A stretch of DNA of 64,000 nt from Streptomyces sp. NRRL F-4489 (GTDB lineage: Bacteria > Actinomycetota > Actinomycetes > Streptomycetales > Streptomycetaceae). Of this stretch, positions 7,850 through 15,733 are shown piece after piece. Made by a program: the position numbers and the translations under genes. The notes under the pieces are model-generated. The model was not told the origin of the DNA. It saw only the letters and a program-made list of their open reading frames with translations, and made no database searches. The stretch spans positions 1 through 64,000 of the forward strand of contig NZ_LLZI01000046.1 in NCBI RefSeq assembly GCF_001509485.1, given 5' to 3'. Within the stretch, counting starts at the first letter, position 1, and the number at the start of each line of letters is the position of its first letter.

Positions 7850-8221
7850 TCAGCCCTCCGGGTAGAAGACGAACAAGGTGCAGCCCGTCGTCGTCTGCGG
7901 GACGTGCCAGGAGCCGGCGGGGGCGTGGAGGAAGGTGCCGGCCGGATAGTCCCGTCCGCCGTCGTTGAAGACGCCGGAGACCACGAAGACCTCCTCCGGG
8001 CCGGGCTCGTGGACATCGATGCCCTCCCAGTGGCTGCCCGGGTCCATCTCCAGGACGTGCGCCGAGGCGCCGTTCTGCCCGGTCCACAGCGAGCGGACGC
8101 GGATGCCGGGGAAGACCTCGCGGACCGGCGCGTCCGCCACCTCGGACCAGGCGTAACCGACCTGATCGTGCGGCTTGTTGGAGTCGGTGGAAGTGCGCGG
8201 TATCTGCTGGTGCGTCGTCAT
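7850..8221 (-). CDS. small cupin-domain protein (ChrR-like)
   Basis: A 123-residue single-cupin protein. The barrel motifs are GSHWEGIDVHEPGPEEVFVVSG, split here as GSHWEG with HEPGPEE, and a second motif PAGSWHVPQTTTG. His and Glu residues in both can bind a metal. The overall look is that of the cupin half of ChrR-type anti-sigma factors (VFPGIRVRSLW, LHAPAGSWHVP), but the zinc-finger half is missing, so a stand-alone sensor or small dioxygenase-like role is more likely. It is divergent from the GlxA-type regulator, with 71 bp between the starts, and is probably its target. Confidence 0.8.
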   Translation of the reverse strand: MTTHQQIPRTSTDSNKPHDQVGYAWSEVADAPVREVFPGIRVRSLWTGQNGASAHVLEMDPGSHWEGIDVHEPGPEEVFVVSGVFNDGGRDYPAGTFLHAPAGSWHVPQTTTGCTLFVFYPEG

Positions 8222-8261
8222 GGGGACAGCGTTGCGGAGTGCCTGGGTGCCGGCCGAGTGT

Positions 8262-8277
8262 CAGGAAAGACATCCTG
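8262..8277. promoter_or_regulatory. inverted repeat CAGGA-N6-TCCTG
   Basis: A perfect 5-bp inverted repeat with 6-bp spacing lies in the 71-bp divergent promoter between the cupin gene and the GlxA-type regulator. Its position fits an operator for the regulator, acting on both genes. Short palindromes occur by chance, so confidence is moderate. Confidence 0.4.
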
Positions 8278-8292
8278 CGGTACTTTTCTGTC

Positions 8293-9252
8293 ATGAATGC
8301 CGTCCACCGTGTCGTCGCCCTCGTCCGTCCGCCGCAGTCGACCTTCGAACTGGGCTGTGCGGCCGAGGTGTTCGGGATCGAGCGCGGGGGCGTCCCGGTC
8401 CGCTACGCCTTCGGGGTGTGCGCGGAACGGCCCGGCCCGGTGGCCACGCTCGCCGGGTACGACATGCACGTGACGGAGGGACTGGCCGCCCTCGAGCGGG
8501 CGGACACCGTCGTCATTCCCGGATGGCTGCCCCCGGAGGCCCCGCCCTCACCGGCCGTCATCGAGGCCCTGCGGCGGGCGCACGGGCGCGGCGCGCGGCT
8601 GGTCAGCATCTGCTCGGGCGCGTTCGCGCTGGCGCACACCGGCCTGCTGGACGGGCGGCGGGCCACCACCCACTGGGCGCGCGCCGGCCAACTGGCCGAG
8701 CGGTTCCCGGCCGTCCAGGTGGACCCGGACGTGCTGTACGTGGACCACGGCGACGTGGCGACCAGCGCCGGAGCCGGGGCCGGGATCGACCTGTGCCTCC
8801 ACCTGGTCCGCGTTGACCACGGGGCCGGCTACGCCGCGCGGGTCGCCCGCAGCATGGTGATGCCGCCGCACCGCGAGGGCGGGCAGCTCCAGTTCACCGC
8901 CCCGCCGCACCCGGTCCAGATGGACGGCTCGCTGGCGCCCCTCCTGGAGTGGATGACGACCCGGCTCGCCGAACCGTTCACGGTCGACGAACTGGCCGCC
9001 CGCGAAGGGATGTCGGCCCGTACGCTGGCCCGCCGGTTCGCCGACCAGTTGGGGGAGAGCCCCGGCCAGTGGCTGCTGGCCCAGCGCATCGCCGCCGCCC
9101 GCGAACTGCTGGAGACCACCGATCTGCCCCTGGAGGCCATCGCCCGCCGCGTCGGCCTCTCCTCGGCGACCAACCTCCGCCGCCGGTTCCTGCGCGCCCT
9201 GGGGACGACACCGGGCGCCTACCGGCGGGCGTTCCGGACCACCACGGGGTGA
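8293..9252 (+). CDS. GlxA-type AraC regulator with DJ-1/PfpI domain
   Basis: A 319-residue transcription factor. Residues ~1-185 form a DJ-1/PfpI-like sensor: RVVALVRPPQSTFELGCAAE, then the nucleophile-elbow motif LVSICSGAFALAHTGLLDGR, including its Cys, and ATTHW. Residues ~215-315 are an AraC/XylS double helix-turn-helix: FTVDELAAREGMSARTLARR and LEAIARRVGLSSATNLRRRF. ATG 8293 (MNAVHRVVAL) was preferred because it starts right at the PfpI domain. The closest families regulate amine and glycine-betaine-type catabolism, but the ligand here is unknown. It most likely controls the divergent cupin gene and perhaps the P450 beyond it. Confidence 0.9.
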   Translation: MNAVHRVVALVRPPQSTFELGCAAEVFGIERGGVPVRYAFGVCAERPGPVATLAGYDMHVTEGLAALERADTVVIPGWLPPEAPPSPAVIEALRRAHGRGARLVSICSGAFALAHTGLLDGRRATTHWARAGQLAERFPAVQVDPDVLYVDHGDVATSAGAGAGIDLCLHLVRVDHGAGYAARVARSMVMPPHREGGQLQFTAPPHPVQMDGSLAPLLEWMTTRLAEPFTVDELAAREGMSARTLARRFADQLGESPGQWLLAQRIAAARELLETTDLPLEAIARRVGLSSATNLRRRFLRALGTTPGAYRRAFRTTTG

Positions 9253-9290
9253 CCGTCCCGGGGCGTGCCGCGGCTGTGGTGTGATGGGCG

Positions 9291-9347
9291 GTGGGCGTGT
9301 GCAACACGGGTGGGCGTGCGCAATGCCGGTGGGTGTGCGCAACGCCC
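9291..9347. repeat. three 19-bp tandem direct repeats
   Basis: Near-identical 19-bp units begin at 9291, 9310 and 9329; the core reads GTGGGYGTGYGCAAY. They lie between the GlxA-type gene and the zinc-ribbon gene, about 110 bp before its start. Regular 19-bp spacing in non-coding DNA suggests a protein-binding array (iteron- or operator-like) rather than simple-sequence slippage. Confidence 0.75.
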
Positions 9348-9454
9348 GTGCGTCGGGCGCCGGACACCCGGCGCGAACGGCCCGGCGGGCGGCCGTCCGC
9401 GCGCCGGACAGCGCGCCCCGTGCCCCTGGAAACGATGGGAGGTTCAGGTTCCGG

Positions 9455-10465
9455 ATGAGTGTGCGCTACTCCGCGGAGCGGGCCGAGGTCCGCTGCGACC
9501 AGTGCCCGGGCCGCCCGGTCCTGCCCACCCACCGGGAGGAGACCGACCCCCGCCGCTGTGTGCGCTGCCAGGGCGAACACCGCTGGCTGCCGCAGCCGCA
9601 CCCCGAGGACCACCTGTGCCGGGTCTGTCGCCGCGAGTGCCCCGGCTGCCAGGCGCTCACCCCGGACGGCGGCCCCTGCCGGGCCTGCCGGGGCCTGTGC
9701 CGGACCTGCTCGGCGCCGCTGCCGCATCGCGGCCCGGAGGCGGACGAGGTGGTGCGGATCGCTCCGGAACGCCGCAAGGACCACCGCCACCGGTGGGCCC
9801 GCACCTACTTCCCGCGCACCTGGGACCGCGACCGGTGCGACGCCTGCCAGGAGGGGCCGGCGGCCTCCGACCCGGTGCGCGCGGTGCTGTCCGCGCTGCC
9901 GGCCAAGGTCGTCCGGGCCTGCGGCGGCGCCGTCCCGCCCGCCGTCGTCGAGACCGCCCGGAGCGAGCTGCGGCACCGGACGGCCCGCCAGCTGGTCGCC
10001 CGGATCGAACGCCGCTGGTGGGGCGGCTGGGCCGCGCGGCCCCTCAGCCGCCCGGAATCCGCCGACCGGGAGGGCTACCGCCCCGACGACGTAGCGCTGT
10101 GGCTGCTGGCCCCCACCCCCTGCGCCGGGGGCTGCGAGGACGGCTGGCGCCTGACCGGCCGGACCGGCACGGAGGACGTGCCCTGCCCGGTGTGCCGGGG
10201 CGGCCGGCGGCCGGCCGAGCGGCCCGGCGCGGACGACGACGAGGAGCGCGAGCCCGCCGCGGCCGCCGACCGGACCACCGCCGAGGCCGTGGCGTACCGG
10301 CCGCCAATGCGCGAATGCCCCGGTAAGGACGGCACCTGCGGCGTGCCCGTCGCCGACCCCTACCCCCGGTGCCCGGCCTGCCTGGACTGGCCCTGGTGCG
10401 ACTGCCGCCGGCGCCGCTACGACCCGGATCGCGCCACGTCCTGCCCGGCCTGCGCGGCGCGGTGA
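9455..10465 (+). CDS. CxxC-rich zinc-ribbon protein, function unknown
   Basis: A 336-residue protein packed with zinc-knuckle pairs: CDQC, CVRC, CRVC, CPGC, CRAC, CRTC, CDAC, CPVC, CPAC and CDC. The N-terminal ~120 residues look like tandem zinc ribbons, a middle region (PVRAVLSALPAKVVRACGG to ARIERRWWGGW) is helical, and the last ~60 residues hold two more ribbons. There is an acidic patch DDDEERE at ~255. The start is ATG 9455, after GGGAGG at 12 bases. Such proteins in Streptomyces are unnamed; nucleic-acid binding or a structural metal role is plausible but not shown. It stands alone, preceded by the 19-bp repeat array. Confidence 0.75.
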   Translation: MSVRYSAERAEVRCDQCPGRPVLPTHREETDPRRCVRCQGEHRWLPQPHPEDHLCRVCRRECPGCQALTPDGGPCRACRGLCRTCSAPLPHRGPEADEVVRIAPERRKDHRHRWARTYFPRTWDRDRCDACQEGPAASDPVRAVLSALPAKVVRACGGAVPPAVVETARSELRHRTARQLVARIERRWWGGWAARPLSRPESADREGYRPDDVALWLLAPTPCAGGCEDGWRLTGRTGTEDVPCPVCRGGRRPAERPGADDDEEREPAAAADRTTAEAVAYRPPMRECPGKDGTCGVPVADPYPRCPACLDWPWCDCRRRRYDPDRATSCPACAAR

Positions 10466-10573
10466 CGCGGCGAGGGGCGGGAGGCCGGACAGGCGGTGCG
10501 GCCGCGCCACGCCGCTCCCGTAAGGAAGCCACGACGCACCGCACGGCCCCCTAGGCCACGAGCCGCCGCCCGT

Positions 10574-11614
10574 TCACCCCGCGCGCCCCGCCTCCGTGTG
10601 CGCGAGGACCATCCGGAAGCGCGCGGTGCCGGCGAGCATCTTGCCGTACGCCTCGTTGGCCTGCTCCAGCGGCATGGTCTCGACCATCGGGCGGATGCCC
10701 TGGAGGACGCTGAACGCCATGGTGTCCTCGACGTCCCGGGCGGTGCCCGACGGGTGGCCGCGTACGACCAGGCCGGGCATCAGCAGCTGCGCCGGGGTGA
10801 TCGTCAGCGGCTCGGCGTCGGCGCCGATGACGACCAGCTCGCCGCGGTGCGCGAGCCCGTCGACGGTGGCCGAGATGGCGGCGGAGTTGGCCGCCGTGGC
10901 CAGCACCACCCGGGCGCCGCCCAGGGACCGCAGCGCCTCCGCGACGGGTGTGCCGGCCGTGCTGTCGATGTAGTGGTGCGCGCCCAGTTCCTCGGCCAGC
11001 TCCGCCTTGTCGGCGCCGCGCGCGATCGCCACCGTCTCGAAGCCCATCGCCGCGGCGAACCGCACGCCCAGGTGCCCCAGGCCGCCCAGGCCCAGCACCG
11101 CCACCAGATCGCCCGGCCGGGCCGGGCTGCGCCGCAGCCCGTTGTACGTGGTCACGCCCGCGCAGGCCATCGGGGCCGCCTCCGCCGCGGACAGCCCGGT
11201 GGGGATCCGCGCCAGCGCGTCGGCCGGTGCGATCACCTCCGCGCCGAAGCCGCCGTCGTACGACCAGCCGGGCACCTTCAGCTCCTCGCAGACCACGAAA
11301 TCGCCCTGCCGGCAGGCCGCGCAGTGGTGGCAGCTCCCGCCGAACCAGCCGACCGCCACCCGGTCGCCGACCTGCCAGTGGCCGCCCGTGCCGTCCCCGG
11401 TCTCCGCCACGCGCCCGGCGATCTCATGGCCGGTGACCAGCGGGAACTGGACGTCCGGCAGGGCGCCGTTGACGAACATGGCGTCGCTGTGGCAGATCCC
11501 GCAGGCGTCCACGGCGATCCGCACCTCGTGCGGGCCCGGCCGCCGCGTGGTCCGCTCGGTGATCTCGAAGGGCGCCCCGGCGGCGCCGACCTGCGCGACT
11601 CGGTAGCTGCTCAT
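10574..11614 (-). CDS. zinc-dependent alcohol dehydrogenase (AdhP/CAD type)
   Basis: A 346-residue medium-chain dehydrogenase expected to interconvert an alcohol and an aldehyde with NAD(P). The GroES-like half has the catalytic zinc ligands in CGICHSD and GHEIAG. The structural zinc loop has four cysteines: CHHCAACRQGDFVVC. The Rossmann half has the GLGGLGHLGV nucleotide loop, and CAGVTTYNGLRR matches the AdhP/cinnamyl-alcohol dehydrogenase branch. ATG 11614 (MSSYRVAQ) follows GGGAGAG. It lies 180 bp downstream of the aminotransferase on the same strand, so it could share in that pathway, but a separate role is equally possible. Confidence 0.9.
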   Translation of the reverse strand: MSSYRVAQVGAAGAPFEITERTTRRPGPHEVRIAVDACGICHSDAMFVNGALPDVQFPLVTGHEIAGRVAETGDGTGGHWQVGDRVAVGWFGGSCHHCAACRQGDFVVCEELKVPGWSYDGGFGAEVIAPADALARIPTGLSAAEAAPMACAGVTTYNGLRRSPARPGDLVAVLGLGGLGHLGVRFAAAMGFETVAIARGADKAELAEELGAHHYIDSTAGTPVAEALRSLGGARVVLATAANSAAISATVDGLAHRGELVVIGADAEPLTITPAQLLMPGLVVRGHPSGTARDVEDTMAFSVLQGIRPMVETMPLEQANEAYGKMLAGTARFRMVLAHTEAGRAG

Positions 11615-11794
11615 CTGGAACTCTCCCCTGTGCCGGCTCTGCTCGTGCCTGCCGGTGCAACGGCCTCCTCTCCCCAGCACAGCAGCTCCGGGCCGATCAC
11701 GCGCGGCGAGGTGGACAGCGGGGCGTGCGGGGCGCGCACGGGGCGCGTACCGGGCCCGCGCGCCGCCCGGGGGCGCGTACGGTCCGGCCGCCGC

Positions 11795-13219
11795 TCAGCG
11801 CAGGGCGGGGAACGCCTCGGCGATCGCGGCGCAGGTCTCTTCGATGTCGTCGTCCGTCAGGACGGCCGGGACGAACCAGCAGGCCAGGCCGTACGCGTTG
11901 ATGTGCACACCGCGGCGGAGGAGTTCGTGGCGGAGGGTGTCGTAGCGGTGGCCGTCCAGCGCGAAGAGGTCGCGGTACTGGCGGGTGGGGGAGCCGTCCG
12001 GGCTGAAGACGATCTGGAACATCGCGCCGACGCCCTGGACGGCGCACGGCACCCCGTTGTCGTGCGCCGCCCGGCGCAGCGCGGTCATGATCCGCCGCCC
12101 GGCCTCCTCGATCCGCGCGGTGACCTGCGGGTCCGCGAGCCGGTCGAGGGTGACCAGGGCGGCCGTCGCGCACAGCGGGGAGCCGTTGTAGGTGCCGCCG
12201 TGCTTGGTGTGGTTGCTGCCGACCAGCTCCATGATGTCCCGGCGCCCGGCGAACGCCGCCAGGGGCAGACCGCCGCCCAGCGCCTTGGAGTAGACCGCCA
12301 GATCGGGGACGACACCGAACAGGGCCTGGGCGCCGCCGGGGCCGGTGCGGAAGCCGGTGCACACCTCGTCGAAGATCAGCACGACGCCCCGGCGGTCGCA
12401 CTCCTCGCGCAGGGCCGCCAGGAAACCGGGCGCTGGCATGGTGCAGGCGTTGTTGGCGACGATCGGTTCGCAGATCACCGCGGCCAGGTCGGCGCGGTGG
12501 GCGTCGAGGGCGGCGCGCAGGGCCGGCAGGTCGTTCCAGGGGCAGACGACGACATCGTCGACCACACCGGGCGGGATGCCGTGCGAGTGCGGCAGCCGGG
12601 CCGGCGCGTCGTACGGGCCGACCTCGGCCGCCGACGGCTTGCTGGAGACCGCGAGGGTGTCGGCCCAGCCGTGGTAGTGGCCCTCGAACTTGAGGATCTT
12701 GCTGCGGCCGGTGAAGCCGCGGGCGGCCCGGACGGCGCCCTGGACGGCCTCGGAACCGGAGTTCGCGTACCGGACGAGATCGGCGCAGGGCACCAACGCG
12801 CAGATTTTTTCGGCCAGTTCGACCTCGGGCACATTGCAGGTGCCGAACATGGTGCCGGTCGCCAGTACGCCCGTCAGCGCGTCGGTGAGCAGGGGATGGG
12901 CGTGGCCGAGGATCGCGCTGCCGTAGGAGAGGAGGAAATCGAGGTAGTGGTTTCCGTCGAGGTCCCAGATACGGGGTCCGGAGCCGCGGGTTATGTAGAG
13001 GGGGTGCTGCTCCCGGCCGGTGGTGGTGATACGGGACGAGGAACTGGTGCCGCCGGCGAGGGACTTCTTGGCGCGGTCGAACAGGGCGCGGCTGCGGTGC
13101 GTCGCGTGCAGCCCGGGGGCGTTTTCCGGGATGGGCGGGAGAGTTGGAACGGTGTCGGTGCGGGGCGGTCCGGTGCGGATGACGGTGGTGCCTGCGCGGG
13201 CCTTTTCGGCGTTTTCCAT
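11795..13219 (-). CDS. GSA-type class III aminotransferase
   Basis: A 474-residue PLP enzyme of fold type I, close in motif to glutamate-1-semialdehyde 2,1-aminomutase. Seen: YGSAILGHAHP at the substrate side, YANSGSEAVQGAVRAAR (phosphate binding), FEGHYHGWAD, IFDEVCTGFRTGPGGAQ with the PLP-nitrogen Asp, and VYSKALGGGLPLAA with the Schiff-base Lys. Housekeeping HemL is shorter and lacks this ~45-residue N-terminal extension, and no haem genes are nearby, so a specialised amino transfer or 1,2-amino shift is more likely. Start ATG 13219 (MENAEKARAG) is preceded by GGGGAG. It is divergent from the short-chain reductase, with 108 bp between the starts, suggesting a shared control region. Confidence 0.9.
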   Translation of the reverse strand: MENAEKARAGTTVIRTGPPRTDTVPTLPPIPENAPGLHATHRSRALFDRAKKSLAGGTSSSSRITTTGREQHPLYITRGSGPRIWDLDGNHYLDFLLSYGSAILGHAHPLLTDALTGVLATGTMFGTCNVPEVELAEKICALVPCADLVRYANSGSEAVQGAVRAARGFTGRSKILKFEGHYHGWADTLAVSSKPSAAEVGPYDAPARLPHSHGIPPGVVDDVVVCPWNDLPALRAALDAHRADLAAVICEPIVANNACTMPAPGFLAALREECDRRGVVLIFDEVCTGFRTGPGGAQALFGVVPDLAVYSKALGGGLPLAAFAGRRDIMELVGSNHTKHGGTYNGSPLCATAALVTLDRLADPQVTARIEEAGRRIMTALRRAAHDNGVPCAVQGVGAMFQIVFSPDGSPTRQYRDLFALDGHRYDTLRHELLRRGVHINAYGLACWFVPAVLTDDDIEETCAAIAEAFPALR

Positions 13220-13327
13220 CGGGCTCCCCTTTTTCCGGTGGTGCGGGAATGCGCTGTTGACAGTGGCGGGCGGCGGACCGCAGACTCCCCGTCCATGCGT
13301 TCCCCGTCGAGCGGAGGAGAAGCGGGC

Positions 13328-14074
13328 ATGGCCGAGAAGATTTCCGTGATTACCGGAGCCGGCAGCGGAATCGGGCGGGCGTGCGCGCTCGGGCTGATAG
13401 CGGACGGCTGGACGGTGGTGCTGGCGGGCCGCCGGTCCGCGCCGCTGGCGGAAACCGCTCGGCTCGCCGGAGCGAATTCCGACCGGGCGGTGCCGATCAC
13501 CGCCGATGTCACCGATCCCGATTCCGTCACCCGCCTTTTCGCGGCCGTCCGGGAACGCTTCGGCCGGCTCGATCTGCTCTTCAACAACGCCGCCGACACC
13601 ATGCCCTACATTCCCACCGAGGAGGTGGCGGTGGCGGACTGGCACCGGGTGATGGATTCCATCGCCACCGGCTCGTTCCTGTGCGCGCAGGCGGCGTTCC
13701 GCCTCATGAAGGAGCAGTCCCCGCGCGGCGGCCGGATCATCAACAACGGGGCGCCGTCAGCGCAGGTCCCGCGGCCGGATTCGATCGCCTTCACCGCCGC
13801 CAAGCACGCCGTCGCCGGGCTGACCCGCTCGCTCTCGCTCGACGGCCGCCGGTACGACATCGCCTGCGGCCAGATCGACGTCGGAAACGTCACCCCGGTC
13901 GGCCGGGAGCAGCCCGCCGTCCGGCAGGCCGACGGGAGCACGCGGGTCGAGCCGACCATGGACGTCCGCCATGTCGTGGACATGGTCGTCACGATGGCCA
14001 ACCTGCCGGTCGGGGTGAACGTCCAGTCGGTGCTGGTCTTGCCGAGCGCCATGCCGTACGTCGGCCGCGGCTAG
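13328..14074 (+). CDS. short-chain dehydrogenase/reductase with altered active site
   Basis: A 248-residue SDR. The cofactor site is intact: VITGAGSGIGRACALGL, ADVTD and LLFNNAAD. The catalytic Tyr of YxxxK is replaced: the motif reads IAFTAAKHAV, Phe in place of Tyr, while Lys is kept. The Ser-bearing segment reads NNGAPSAQVPRP where relatives usually show GSISA. Downstream residues SLDGRRYDIACGQIDVGN are otherwise family-typical. The protein may bind NAD(P) without normal reductase activity, or use an unusual mechanism. Start ATG 13328 follows GGAGGAG. Its 3' half overlaps, on the opposite strand, the C-terminal extension of the dioxygenase gene. Confidence 0.88.
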   Translation: MAEKISVITGAGSGIGRACALGLIADGWTVVLAGRRSAPLAETARLAGANSDRAVPITADVTDPDSVTRLFAAVRERFGRLDLLFNNAADTMPYIPTEEVAVADWHRVMDSIATGSFLCAQAAFRLMKEQSPRGGRIINNGAPSAQVPRPDSIAFTAAKHAVAGLTRSLSLDGRRYDIACGQIDVGNVTPVGREQPAVRQADGSTRVEPTMDVRHVVDMVVTMANLPVGVNVQSVLVLPSAMPYVGRG

Positions 14075-15415
14075 ACCGGCCACGTAGGCGGGGATGCTCT
14101 CGCCCTCGGGGAGCTGGGCCCAGGCCGCCCAGGCGAGCATGCGGTGCAGGCCGTCGAGGTGGGTGAGGCCGTCCTTCACCCGCAGGCCGTCGTAGTCCTC
14201 GCCGGTGACGGCCCGGGCGCTGAGGAAGAGCGGGGTGGGCGGCGCGGCGCGGTGGTGCAGCAGCTTGGCCCAGCAGACCGGGTTGGTGCGCGCGTAGTCG
14301 TCCTGCCGCTGCCGGCCGCGGAGCAGGGCGGCGGCGTCGGCGACGGTCAGCCCGGTGCGCGGGACGAGTTCTCGGCCGCCGCCCTCGCCCAGGTGCCAGG
14401 GCAGCATCACCCCGAGGACGTCCCGCCGGCTCAGCAGGACCCGGGTCCACCGGCCCAGCAGGCGCTCGGCGTTGCGGACGTGCCCCTCGGCCTCGTCGTT
14501 GGTGTTGCCGTCGTGCGCCCGGTCCGGCGGGTGGTCGGTGCGGAACTGCCGCAGAACGGCGTCGAAGCTGACGGTTTCCAGAATTCTCATCCACTCGGGT
14601 CGGCCGGGGTATGCGGTGAAGTGATGTTCCGCGAAAAGTTCCGGCCACTGGCCGTGCGCCAGGCTCAGTTCCCTCGCCCGGCGCAGCATGGACCGCCAGT
14701 ACGGTTTCACCGGGCGCCAGCGGATTCCGCCCTGGCAATAGGAACTGTCGACCATGTACCGCGGAAGAATACCGGGCTCAGGCGAGGGGCGGCGGGCGTG
14801 GAAGACGGCGGAATGGATCAGCACCGTCGAGCCGGGCGGCAGGCGGTCGATGACCACTTCGCCGGGGAGCGGGGCGGTGCCGAGATGTTCTCGGGCGGTT
14901 TTCCCGGCGATCTCCCGGTGGGATCCGGGGAGGACGGCGAGACTTCCGACGGACGGGTCCAGCCCGCCGAGGTAATGCAGGGCGTGCACCATCGTATGGG
15001 TGCGCGGGCCCGGCCGGTCCTCCTCGTAATCGTGGTGCCAGGCTTTTCCGGCGGAGTCCGGCGGGCGGCGGTCGCTGTGCAGATGGTGGAAGGCGAAGAC
15101 CGGGCCGAGCAGCCGCGCCAGAATGTCCAGCAGCGGCCGATATCCGAGGAGTTCGCCGTGGGCGGGCATTTCCAGCTCCATGAGCGGTGGCGGTGCGCCC
15201 GTTCCGGTGGAATCGCGGCAGGCCGCTATCGAGCGCTCCTTGAGTCCGCTGTCCACCCAGTGGTCGGTCTCCGCGGCGAGCCGCTTCACCAGCGTATCGG
15301 GGAGGAATCCGGGGAGGACGAGATAGCCCCGCTCGGCGAATTGCCGGATCCCGGAGGCGTCCAACGCCCGTAACCCGGACATTTCGCACGTGGTGCCCTC
15401 GCACTCGCTTCTCAC
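13757..15415 (-). CDS. PhyH-type Fe(II)/2OG dioxygenase fused to a DUF-like domain
   Basis: GTG 15415 follows GGAGGGG by 6 bases and gives 552 residues. Residues ~15-250 are a phytanoyl-CoA dioxygenase fold: GYLVLPGFLP, iron-binding HHD within GKAWHHDYEED, LGGLDPSVGSLAVLPGSH, and a distal His in LIHSAVFHARRP. Such enzymes hydroxylate or oxidise with Fe(II), O2 and 2-oxoglutarate. A second domain begins at an internal Met, residue 276 (MRILETVSFDAVL), and ends near residue 447. It contains GNTNDEAEGH, PWHLGEGGGRELV, PVCWAKLLHH and DGLHRMLAW, and I think it matches a Streptomyces DUF (possibly DUF6309, unverified). The final ~105 residues are encoded antisense to the reductase gene and look non-native, so the real end is uncertain. 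Confidence 0.78.
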   Translation of the reverse strand: MRSECEGTTCEMSGLRALDASGIRQFAERGYLVLPGFLPDTLVKRLAAETDHWVDSGLKERSIAACRDSTGTGAPPPLMELEMPAHGELLGYRPLLDILARLLGPVFAFHHLHSDRRPPDSAGKAWHHDYEEDRPGPRTHTMVHALHYLGGLDPSVGSLAVLPGSHREIAGKTAREHLGTAPLPGEVVIDRLPPGSTVLIHSAVFHARRPSPEPGILPRYMVDSSYCQGGIRWRPVKPYWRSMLRRARELSLAHGQWPELFAEHHFTAYPGRPEWMRILETVSFDAVLRQFRTDHPPDRAHDGNTNDEAEGHVRNAERLLGRWTRVLLSRRDVLGVMLPWHLGEGGGRELVPRTGLTVADAAALLRGRQRQDDYARTNPVCWAKLLHHRAAPPTPLFLSARAVTGEDYDGLRVKDGLTHLDGLHRMLAWAAWAQLPEGESIPAYVAGLAAADVRHGARQDQHRLDVHPDRQVGHRDDHVHDMADVHGRLDPRAPVGLPDGGLLPADRGDVSDVDLAAGDVVPAAVERERAGQPGDGVLGGGEGDRIRPRDLR

Positions 15416-15733
15416 CGGAGACCCCTCCCGTAGAAAGCTTCCGTTGCGCGGAAATTCTTTCCCATTCACCGGATTGCGCGTCACCGAGATTTTCCACACC
15501 GGTCAGGCCGCGAAACGACCGTCTTTACGGAATGGCCAATTCCGTGCCGGCTGGCCGGAATTGACCGCCGCGGGCGGTGGTGAGCCGCGGGCCGTGGCGC
15601 CGTGGCGCAACCCCACCACCCCCGCACAGTCACAGCCGTTACCCTGGCCGCCGCGCGTGAACCGGCCAGGCCGGGCGGGAGAGCCGGCCGGGCCGCTCGC
15701 CGCACGGACCGGTACGCACCGAAAAGGACACTC
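15416..15733. promoter_or_regulatory. divergent promoter region of dioxygenase and glutamate decarboxylase
   Basis: About 318 bases separate the two starts, with lower GC than the surroundings near 15430-15570. They contain a 17-bp hyphenated palindrome (CGGAAT-GGCCA-ATTCCG, 15528-15544) that could be an operator. No coding frame is convincing. The decarboxylase ribosome-binding site is AAAGGAC just before 15734. Confidence 0.45.

Noticed and set aside
9291..9347. possible CRISPR array
   Set aside because: Three 19-bp units without spacers are a tandem repeat, not repeat-spacer structure, and no cas genes are present.
10496..13327. long + strand frame upstream of the SDR
   Set aside because: It is antisense to the alcohol dehydrogenase and aminotransferase; only the last part, from ATG 13328, is a real gene.
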